From assembly GCA_027001645.1 (NCBI GenBank), contig JALTMP010000321.1, forward strand, positions 1 through 38,301: 38,301 bases of DNA. The letters are read 5' to 3'. Origin of the DNA: Candidatus Heimdallarchaeota archaeon (GTDB lineage Archaea; Asgardarchaeota; Heimdallarchaeia; Heimdallarchaeales; JAJRWK01). Position numbers and translations under genes: made by a program. Each line of letters opens with the position of its first letter. Positions within the stretch are counted from its first letter, which is position 1. This document shows, piece after piece, positions 19,701-26,639 of this stretch. Below the pieces are notes generated by a model. It searched no databases and was not told the DNA's origin. It was given only the letters and a program-made list of their open reading frames with translations.

Positions 19701-19906
19701 CAACTGGTTCCGCAGAAGAACAAGCTACTGGCAAGAGCGACTACACTGCTTACAGCAGTAGCACCTCTGTAGGTGCTAACATCGCCACTCAGAACACCCA
19801 AGGAGATGTTCGCGGCAGACAACTCTTCACTGGCTCGAACGAACTTGCTCTTGTCGCAATTCTAGGAACCGCCGGCTTGGCATTTCTCAAGAGAAGAAAA
19901 CGCTAG
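16733..19906 (+). CDS. large secreted, C-terminally membrane-anchored surface protein (S-layer/adhesin-like, with CARDB/DUF11-type modules)
   Basis: Signal peptide MRKNVLALSLAFLTIALMVSQTSVQGA; repeated N-G-D/T-G-D-A-A-x-(N/D)-V-T modules; Gly/Thr-rich linker; C-terminus NELALVAILGTAGLAFLKRRKR (TM plus basic tail). Confidence 0.85.
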   Translation: MRKNVLALSLAFLTIALMVSQTSVQGALLSPIDSWGTQALDTSRKSEFLTVIAGIDDAALVQISTFGALAESDYPITIGSELSSALAWTFYVVDQSDYASYLVRKPLEAPDGAVLAIVYPNIAGTKAMALQAASLFEAEYSITLYPMGVFESPSQKVYMFVGGDASTLMGSMLDDVIGFGSSGFNGLVDKTTVSNAPVKAAGYGAISINMGMGPAKKVSFQGVMYVDANAITGTGTDADPFVLSTQSLFGQAISPRTDSFLSRVRFNFPYVISVVPNGIIPAQTTNPVPQLTGSFIWDLKHPNNALSLGSQADMKVIFTVPANGISQFPMVRGNLFIDNSKLNVDNTLDVNVVLENLGNAEAKNIEVAHPLGDALSFLVSQDIKARVLKQGVGFDTGVVNANLSLRVDLSGTGTIYDNSILFEQIMIQMMGWYVNTTDSSVLDWDFGNGQQNVLTISLSTGGTLSFTLLSNGGMPTFVVNAISSALSDVFSGYSPSLTDILSGDIFGGRGAEMFFSTVNSTYWAIQNQYYEEKSFFNLDAGNFTVETTTIAPGTPYERDEVVLRASVASLAPGENVTLNWKLTDVPGSIDRFVLPEVSAATYFQPTSGGGGYNATFVKIAGGDYGADDLFRYVFYHVGFSGRFATLPAVPDDMKLWMPETDVEAQLSVGGVFSYEDANGFGYFGLTNGVNFQYGDDEAVLVTKLQANGTIFNPGDGVKFTAEIENTGDAAASDVTVYFYHAQLDRGWRLRRISLMGSVTAPDITAGGTATVEFETVANSYLGFHPVFAVVEFTSEAGQPAKEIVNFANTSDPLYWADGGETKQFTISNLIGGLLQGTGGRQPAFPQPNIVQETQVSEVDTDTNQFTYTITVRNDGDAASNVTIVQYFNQTEVSFVSATVSGGGTGSVDTSEAMYRYETDQILLEPGDSVTVTITFELLVSYDIVLPPVIVVYTSLYESELGDRPVTGLPGFKSGGGGGTGLLGLNAEAAATGSAEEQATGKSDYTAYSSSTSVGANIATQNTQGDVRGRQLFTGSNELALVAILGTAGLAFLKRRKR

Positions 19907-19911
19907 GGCTT

Positions 19912-19963
19912 ATTGCTAATTCGCTGGATTAGCAGTCTCTCCTCCCCTTCATTTTTTCTCTCT
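19912..19963 (+). terminator. candidate terminator of the surface-protein gene
   Basis: Perfect 7-bp stem TGCTAAT (19914-19920)/ATTAGCA (19928-19934), then pyrimidine tract CTCTCCTCCCCTTCATTTTTTCTC. Confidence 0.5.
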
Positions 19964-20037
19964 AGCAAGCATTCCTGTTAATTCTTGTCTATTGTTTGTT
20001 TTCTTGATTTCTTAGCATTTAGAAAACTCGAATAATC

Positions 20038-21600
20038 GTGACTTCCACAGATGTTATTAATCCTCCCCTCGTAAACTCTTTTCAAATGAAGGCCAAAATA
20101 ACCCGGAAAACGATAGATGGTGTTCGTCAAAACTATGCTTTATTTCATCCTTCGTTCCTAGAACGTCTGGATCTTAGCCCCGGGGAACTGATAAGAGCTC
20201 CTCCTCATCTCCAGGGATTCTATGTAATGGCTACGGATACTATGGATGACTACACCGTAGGCATACATCCAAAATACTTCGAGAAAAACGAATGGATGGA
20301 AGGAAGTACTATTCAATTTGAAAAATTCAGTGTTGAAAACATCGTTGGACTGATTAGGAACAAAGTTTCAGGAAGAACATGGAACGCGCAAGAAATACAT
20401 TCAATAATTCATGCTATCGATAATGAATGGCTGACTCCAAGTCATATTGCAACTTTTGCGACAGCATGTGAAATCAATCATCTTACAGATTCTGAAACCG
20501 TGTTTGTTGCAAGTAGCTTCTTTGAATTCTCCGCGAAATTACATCTGAAACGTGGACCCGTTGTGGATAAGCACAGTATTGGTGGAATTCCAGGAAATAG
20601 AATCACCCCCATCATGGTTCCAATAATCTCTGCTGCTGGATTGACAATTCCAAAAGTCTCAACACGAGCCATTACATCTCCCGCTGGAACTATTGATTCA
20701 GTCGAATTAATCATGAATGTTGATTTTTCTCCTTCTGAAGCTACGGAAATTGTTGAAAAAACTGGCGGATGTATTGTTAACGGTGAAACAGTAGGTTTGG
20801 GTCAGACTGCAGATAAGCTAATCAAGGTGCTCAAAGAAGTCAGACTTGACCCGAAAGAATTAATGATTGCTTCAATTCTAGCGAAGAAATCTGCCGCTGG
20901 TTCCAAATATGTTCTGATTGATTTGCCCACCGGGAGGGGTGCTAAACTTCCTTCCAAGCAAGAAGCCCGTTCACTGGCTCACTTATTTTCCCGTGTCGGT
21001 CACGAACTTGGGTTACATGTGGAAAGTGTTATCAGTCCTGGGGACAAGCCCATTGGAGAAATGATTGGTCCTGCACTTGAAATGAAGGAAGCATTAATGA
21101 TACTTGAAGGCAAGCCTTCTTCCCTCTCTCTTCGAAGAAAAGCTGTTTCACTAAGTGGAATTATTTTTGAAATGGTTGGTCTTGCAGATAGGGGAGAGGG
21201 AGCCATGATGGCAGAAAATATTCTTGAGTCAGGCAAAGCTCTCCTCAAGCTTCGAGAAATCATAGAAGCTCAGGGAGGGGACCCTCATGTCTCGTCAGAT
21301 GATATTCCAACTGCAGAGTACAAGGAAACGATATTTGCCAAGAAAGATGATGTTGTCTACACAATTGACTCGAAGGCCTTGAGACTGATCGCACATACTG
21401 CTGGAGCTCCTCAAGACAAGGAAGCGGGGGTTGTTCTCCTTGTCGACAGAGGAGAAGAAATTCAAAAAGGAGAACCTCTATTCGAAATCCATGCAAATTC
21501 TAGCAGTAAACTAGAGCAAGCCATATCGCTGGCGAGAGAAAAGCCTCCGCTGGTTCTTGAGAAAATGGTTCTTGAACACATAAAGGACGTCGTTCCTTAG
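20038..21600 (+). CDS. AMP phosphorylase / thymidine phosphorylase family (archaeal AMPpase-like)
   Basis: DKHSIGGIPGNRITPIMVPIISAAGLTIPKVSTRAITSPAGTIDSVE; 500+ aa with the N-terminal extension typical of archaeal AMPpase. Confidence 0.92.
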   Translation: MTSTDVINPPLVNSFQMKAKITRKTIDGVRQNYALFHPSFLERLDLSPGELIRAPPHLQGFYVMATDTMDDYTVGIHPKYFEKNEWMEGSTIQFEKFSVENIVGLIRNKVSGRTWNAQEIHSIIHAIDNEWLTPSHIATFATACEINHLTDSETVFVASSFFEFSAKLHLKRGPVVDKHSIGGIPGNRITPIMVPIISAAGLTIPKVSTRAITSPAGTIDSVELIMNVDFSPSEATEIVEKTGGCIVNGETVGLGQTADKLIKVLKEVRLDPKELMIASILAKKSAAGSKYVLIDLPTGRGAKLPSKQEARSLAHLFSRVGHELGLHVESVISPGDKPIGEMIGPALEMKEALMILEGKPSSLSLRRKAVSLSGIIFEMVGLADRGEGAMMAENILESGKALLKLREIIEAQGGDPHVSSDDIPTAEYKETIFAKKDDVVYTIDSKALRLIAHTAGAPQDKEAGVVLLVDRGEEIQKGEPLFEIHANSSSKLEQAISLAREKPPLVLEKMVLEHIKDVVP

Positions 21601-21820
21601 GCTTGCAATCAGCTTCTGTTTCTCCCTTTCTACTCGGAAATATTTTGATATCCTTCGCTCCCATTGACCTTTTTGGTTCCTCATCCTGTCTTTTCTCACT
21701 TCTCTCTTTTTGAAATCCCTAATATAAGAATGTCCTTTCGCTTCCTTGGAGTGAAACTAAGATTGCTTTTTTCAAGGTGCAAAACATAAGGATTTTAGTT
21801 ATTGCTAAGAACATTGTCTC

Positions 21821-22570
21821 GTGTCCATTGCCATCGAGACCGTTGATTTATCAAAAATCTATGAGGGCGGTGTCTACGCACTCCAGAACATTAATCTGTC
21901 TATCCCCTTAGGTGGCGTGTATGGCCTGATCGGCGCAAATGGGGCTGGAAAAACAACCATGATCCGAATTCTTACTGGAATCCTCAAACCTACAAGTGGA
22001 ACGGCCACTGTTCTTGGCTATGATGTTGTTGAGGAACCTCTCCAACTGAGAGAACGAATCGGTGTTCTTCCTCAAGAATCTGGCTTGTATGAAGATTTGA
22101 CTATCAAAGAGAACCTCGAATTCATTGCAAAGCTACGAGGCATGACGCGTTCAAAAGCTAAGGAAGAAGCAATCCGGGTAGCCAATCTTGTAGGCCTAGA
22201 ATCAAAATTAGAGACACAAGTATCTACACTTTCTGGTGGTATGAAGAGAAGAGCGATGATGGCAAGAGCTCTAATCGGTGACCCGGACATCCTTTTTCTA
22301 GACGAACCAACAACTGGGATCGATGTATTGATCGCAAGAAGAATACGTCAAGTAATAAGAAACCTTGCTACAAAACGGACAATCATCCTCGCAACACACA
22401 ATATGTTTGAGGCGGAACAACTCTGCAATAAGGTAGCGCTCATCAAAAGAGGGCGGCTCATGCATTACGAAACACCTGAGAATCTTAAGAAGCGCTATGC
22501 TAGGCAAGGTGAGACCTTTGAAGACGTCGTTTCAGAACTGCTCAAGCTCGAGGAGGAAATTGAAGAATGA
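21821..22570 (+). CDS. ABC transporter ATP-binding protein (NatA/CcmA-like)
   Basis: Walker A GANGAGKTT, signature LSGGMKRRAMMARAL, Walker B ILFLDEPTTGID. Confidence 0.95.
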   Translation: MSIAIETVDLSKIYEGGVYALQNINLSIPLGGVYGLIGANGAGKTTMIRILTGILKPTSGTATVLGYDVVEEPLQLRERIGVLPQESGLYEDLTIKENLEFIAKLRGMTRSKAKEEAIRVANLVGLESKLETQVSTLSGGMKRRAMMARALIGDPDILFLDEPTTGIDVLIARRIRQVIRNLATKRTIILATHNMFEAEQLCNKVALIKRGRLMHYETPENLKKRYARQGETFEDVVSELLKLEEEIEE

Positions 22571-23874
22571 AAAGATCAATGATGCGTTCAGCCCTAGTGA
22601 TTACTGAAAAAGAAATTATTCAAATGACCCGAAGTAAGCGTCAAATGGCGTTATTACTTGGCGTTCCCTTGATGTTTCTTATTTTCGGGATAATTGGAGT
22701 TACAATTGCAGAAGTCTCCACTTCGCAACAACAGAATCAGTTAGTCCCAGTATGGTATATCAATAAGTCTCCTTCTCAAGAAACTGGGCTCATAATCAAT
22801 GAATGGGATAAAATTGAAGGCGTTCAACTTATTGACCGCTCAAATTCTTCACTTGACACACTACTCAATGATACTGAGATGAGATTAGTTGCTTATTTTC
22901 CATCAAACTTTACACCACTATTTCGGCTCAACCAAACTGCAACAATCTATATTTACTATTACAAAGGTGATTTCGAGGCAGAACAAGTTGCAAACCAACT
23001 CGTTGTCGCTGTGAGCACAATTAACCTCGAGATCGTGATAAGGGAAAACCCAAATCTAAATCTCATCCGAATTCTTCCCGTAATTGAACCGGTAGAAACT
23101 CGAAAAGAAGGTCTTCCCCCCGCATTAGCATCTATCATTTCGATTCTACCGCTCTATCTTGTCCTCATCCTCGTAATCCCTCCCCTTTCATTAATCCTAA
23201 TATCGGTAACAATCGAAAGAGAACAGCGAACACTTGAGAGCTTACTTGTTCAGCCAATAGAGCGTACTAGTCTTTTTCTAGGAAAAATCCTTTATGGCTG
23301 GTTTGTCATCGCAGTTTATCTCGGGGCGAATCTTGGTGCTGTATCCATTACAGGAATTTACGCTTTCTTTGTTCTGTCCCCCTCATCGGAATCCGAGTTT
23401 ACCGGATTTCTAAGAACCATTGTAAACCAACTGAAAGGGCCTCTGTTAGCAGAGTTCCTAGTAGGGATACTCGTATTTTTGGTGCTATCTGCTCTAATGT
23501 TGAATCTCGCGGTGTTTCTCTCTTTGCTTGCCAAGGATGAGCGAGAGGCCAACTTGATATTTGGTCTGACAACGGTCTTCCCCGTAATGCTAACGATTCC
23601 TATCGTGGCAGTTGGAACCAGTGAAACCATCCCTTCATTTGTGTATGCAATCATGGCTTTTCTACCCATGCTTGGTATCGTTCTTGGATTTCAATTCATG
23701 CTACTTTACGGACACATTCACTTCGTGACGATTCTTGGCCTATTTACTCACATATACTATGTGCTAGCTATTTTGAAATCGACTGCTTCTTTGTCAGAAG
23801 ACGAGAGCTTCTTAGAAATCAAATGGACGAAAGCGTTTCGATATCTATTTCGAAGCCTCCTATTATGGAAATAA
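22567..23874 (+). CDS. ABC-2 type permease (NatB-like)
   Basis: Overlaps the ATPase stop by 4 nt; N-terminal TM, large ectodomain, then multiple TM helices with the TIEREQRTLESLLVQPIERTSLFLGKILYG motif. Confidence 0.92.
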   Translation: MKRSMMRSALVITEKEIIQMTRSKRQMALLLGVPLMFLIFGIIGVTIAEVSTSQQQNQLVPVWYINKSPSQETGLIINEWDKIEGVQLIDRSNSSLDTLLNDTEMRLVAYFPSNFTPLFRLNQTATIYIYYYKGDFEAEQVANQLVVAVSTINLEIVIRENPNLNLIRILPVIEPVETRKEGLPPALASIISILPLYLVLILVIPPLSLILISVTIEREQRTLESLLVQPIERTSLFLGKILYGWFVIAVYLGANLGAVSITGIYAFFVLSPSSESEFTGFLRTIVNQLKGPLLAEFLVGILVFLVLSALMLNLAVFLSLLAKDEREANLIFGLTTVFPVMLTIPIVAVGTSETIPSFVYAIMAFLPMLGIVLGFQFMLLYGHIHFVTILGLFTHIYYVLAILKSTASLSEDESFLEIKWTKAFRYLFRSLLLWK

Positions 23875-23876
23875 AT

Positions 23877-24557
23877 ATGCCTAGCTTCCTAAATGCTTTC
23901 CAAAGCCCTCTTAAACCACAACGGGTTACTGTTAGTGTGGAACAGTCTCCGCACCAGTACACCTATCCCGCAGCAATATACGGTGCAATAGCCAGAATCC
24001 TCAACACAAGCGTTGGATTCAAACTGATGGAGATTGACTCACCGTTCCTATTTCTAAGAATCCCAATCATTCCTGGCCACAACGACAGTCTGATATCAAG
24101 ACTCTTGGAAAAACTCGCAGAAGCCATAAAAATCATGAATGAAAAATACGGGCTCCGTGCACGCACGAGTATTCTTCCAGAAATTAAGCTTGATTTTCAA
24201 AACACCAAAAACCACTTCCTCTTTACACTGACCGGGTTCGAACTCATCCCTCCTGCTAAGATTCTAGGTTTGAGCGACATGATCGTATGGCACGTAATAA
24301 CTTATGTTACTGGATCCAAGCCTAAAGAAACAGAACACGGAACTCAAATGATGGAGGCTTGGAAAAACAAGAAAAAATCGTTTTCTACTTTTATTAATTC
24401 CTTAGCAAGAGAAAGAGGAACACTAGCAAAAGGAGCAAGATGTGCGATATGCGGCGAAGGTGCAATTAAGGAACAAGTCTGGTGGTATTCTGATCTCCAT
24501 GGAAAATATAAAATTCGAACACCAGTCTGTATAAAACACGTAAACAGACTAATCTAA
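23877..24557 (+). CDS. hypothetical protein with a C-terminal CxxC...CxxH putative zinc site
   Basis: CAICGEGAIKEQVWWYSDLHGKYKIRTPVCIKH. Start ambiguous: tracker 23823, alternatives 23865/23877. Confidence 0.65.
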   Translation: MPSFLNAFQSPLKPQRVTVSVEQSPHQYTYPAAIYGAIARILNTSVGFKLMEIDSPFLFLRIPIIPGHNDSLISRLLEKLAEAIKIMNEKYGLRARTSILPEIKLDFQNTKNHFLFTLTGFELIPPAKILGLSDMIVWHVITYVTGSKPKETEHGTQMMEAWKNKKKSFSTFINSLARERGTLAKGARCAICGEGAIKEQVWWYSDLHGKYKIRTPVCIKHVNRLI

Positions 24558-24576
24558 AATGAGATTAACTGCATCC

Positions 24577-25797
24577 TTACTCGTTGTTCTTGGCCTCAGC
24601 TAATGCCTCAATCGCTGGCAAAGGTTTGCCCTTGATGAATTCAATTAAGGCTCCTCCTCCACTACTGACAAAGGAGAATCTCTCCGTTAAATCGAGTAAA
24701 GCTAGGGCTGCCAATGTATGCCCTCCACCAGCCACGGAAAATGTAGAAGATTCTGCAATCCCTGAAAAAACCTTTTGCGTGCCAATTCTGAATTCTTCGT
24801 CCTCGTAGACTCCCATGGGTCCATTGATAAACGTGGTCTTGGCCTTGTTTACCGCCTCTACAAACGCTTTTGCTGTCCTAGTCCCAATGTCCTTGATCTG
24901 ATATTTAGTAATTTTAGGGTCAGTAGCAGGGACTTCCACTCGCCTTCCATCAACATCCAAGGCCACATCTATGATATCCACCCATGCGTTTGATCCTTTA
25001 AGCAATTCTGTTGCAATGGAGATGAGATGTTTCACCTTGAATTTTTCTAGAACAGCCATATTGATTTCTCCTACATCAAGACCCCTAGCTGCAATCACTA
25101 CTGTTGATAAAAGTCCTCCTGGCATGATGAAGTCAGCTTGGCCTTTTTCAATGAAAAATTTCGCAACATCTAAGGAATCGTCAATTTTAGTTCCACCAAG
25201 TAATAACGCCAGTGGTCTTTCTCCCCTCTGAACACGGGTAAGGGCGCGAACTTCTCTTTCCATAACCAGCCCAGCAACACTGGGCATGACTTGCGGAAAA
25301 CCGACGAGTGATGTTTGAGCTCTGTGGGCAGCGGCAAACGCATCATTCACGTAAAGATCAGCAAGAGCAGAAAGTCTTTCCACGAGTTCTGTTTTAGCAA
25401 GCTCTTCAGGCGTCTTTTTCAGCAATTCGTCAGGATGCTTGCGAATATTATCCAAGACGAGAATATCTCCCTCGTTTAAGCCTCTAATTGCCGATTCTGC
25501 CTTCTTACCTATGATGTCATCTACAAAAGAGACAGGACTAGAAACGTATTGCTTCAATGCCTCCGCGTGCATTGAAAGGTCAGTGAAATCGTCAGATCCC
25601 GGCCGACCTTGATGAGCTAAAACCACTATTTTTGCTCCTCGCTCTGACATATAATTAAGTGTTTCACTGTGCATTCTGATACGAGAATCATCGCCTATCT
25701 TACCATCCACTATTGGTGAGTTGAAATCAACTCTTACAAGACATGTCTTACCCCTTAACTCAACTTCACTAAGAACACGAAATGGGAGCTTCATCAC
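24577..25797 (-). CDS. pgk: phosphoglycerate kinase (archaeal type)
   Basis: VRVDFNSPI, LVLDNIRKHPDE, YVNDAFAAAHRAQTSLVGFP, FINGPMGVYE, FSVAGGGHTLAAL, SSGGGALIEFIKGKPLPAIEAL. Confidence 0.96.
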   Translation of the reverse strand: MMKLPFRVLSEVELRGKTCLVRVDFNSPIVDGKIGDDSRIRMHSETLNYMSERGAKIVVLAHQGRPGSDDFTDLSMHAEALKQYVSSPVSFVDDIIGKKAESAIRGLNEGDILVLDNIRKHPDELLKKTPEELAKTELVERLSALADLYVNDAFAAAHRAQTSLVGFPQVMPSVAGLVMEREVRALTRVQRGERPLALLLGGTKIDDSLDVAKFFIEKGQADFIMPGGLLSTVVIAARGLDVGEINMAVLEKFKVKHLISIATELLKGSNAWVDIIDVALDVDGRRVEVPATDPKITKYQIKDIGTRTAKAFVEAVNKAKTTFINGPMGVYEDEEFRIGTQKVFSGIAESSTFSVAGGGHTLAALALLDLTERFSFVSSGGGALIEFIKGKPLPAIEALAEAKNNE

Positions 25798-25870
25798 TGA
25801 TTATGGCCATCGAAATTTTAAAACATATTCTGTTAAAATCTGGACATTTAGAAATCCGGATCAATAACCC

Positions 25871-26515
25871 TTACCACGGACTTCGTAATTCCTTCCACCA
25901 ATTCCACGTTTTGACCCAAGATACCAACGTAAGGATGTACCCCGCTACGATGATAAGCCCTTGAAGGACGAGATTCACAGTATCCGTATAAGAATCCTGA
26001 AGAATATTCTTTGCCATGGTCGAAATGTCGATGGCCGCTTGAACCGGAAAAGCAATAACGCCAAAAATCAACATAGTAGGAGTCAGTTGATAAATCAAGT
26101 ATTTCATGGCTGAATTTGCTGAAAACTCTGATCCACCTACATCTGGGACCACGCTCGCAATCCCAATATAGGCCAAAACGCCTACAATTGTTACTGCAAG
26201 CCAGACAAGGTTTGCTAGAAAATATGTAATGATAAATGGATAAGAGCGCTGTATGGGAGATGGAGGTTTGAGCACTCTTGCTTTAGCAAATTCATAAAGT
26301 TCCCGAATTCTCTCTCTCTCATTGGTGAGCTCATTAATACACTCCGGTCTTGAGCACAACGCTCTCCCATATCCAAGAATGGAGGCCGTCGCTGTACTGG
26401 TTGGTTTTCCGCAAGCCTCACAAAGTCTAACATGCAAATCACACGCTTTCCCTCGCTCTACTTCATGTTTTCCGGGAAATGTGTTGCAAGCAATACAACG
26501 TTGTTCCTTCGACAT
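25871..26515 (-). CDS. zinc-ribbon N-terminal, multi-TM membrane protein
   Basis: CIAC...C..H...CEACGKP...CSRPEC, then several hydrophobic helices. Confidence 0.75.
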   Translation of the reverse strand: MSKEQRCIACNTFPGKHEVERGKACDLHVRLCEACGKPTSTATASILGYGRALCSRPECINELTNERERIRELYEFAKARVLKPPSPIQRSYPFIITYFLANLVWLAVTIVGVLAYIGIASVVPDVGGSEFSANSAMKYLIYQLTPTMLIFGVIAFPVQAAIDISTMAKNILQDSYTDTVNLVLQGLIIVAGYILTLVSWVKTWNWWKELRSPW

Positions 26516-26639
26516 CTAAGGATGAAACACTGTTTTAGCATAAAAGTGTTTGACTCAAAAGAGCGTCTTTTTCTGATCCGAACTAGGAGAAAGGTTTTTG
26601 GTTTGGATGCGCCAAAGGTGTTTTCAGTAGGAGATTATT

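Noticed and set aside
23823-24557. Cas6-like CRISPR endonuclease
   Set aside because: Size and N-terminus briefly suggested Cas6, but there is no Gly-rich C-terminal loop, no CRISPR array and no other cas gene in the window.
24584-25231. Series of + strand ORFs (74, 72, 86 aa)
   Set aside because: Antisense shadows of the unmistakable pgk gene.
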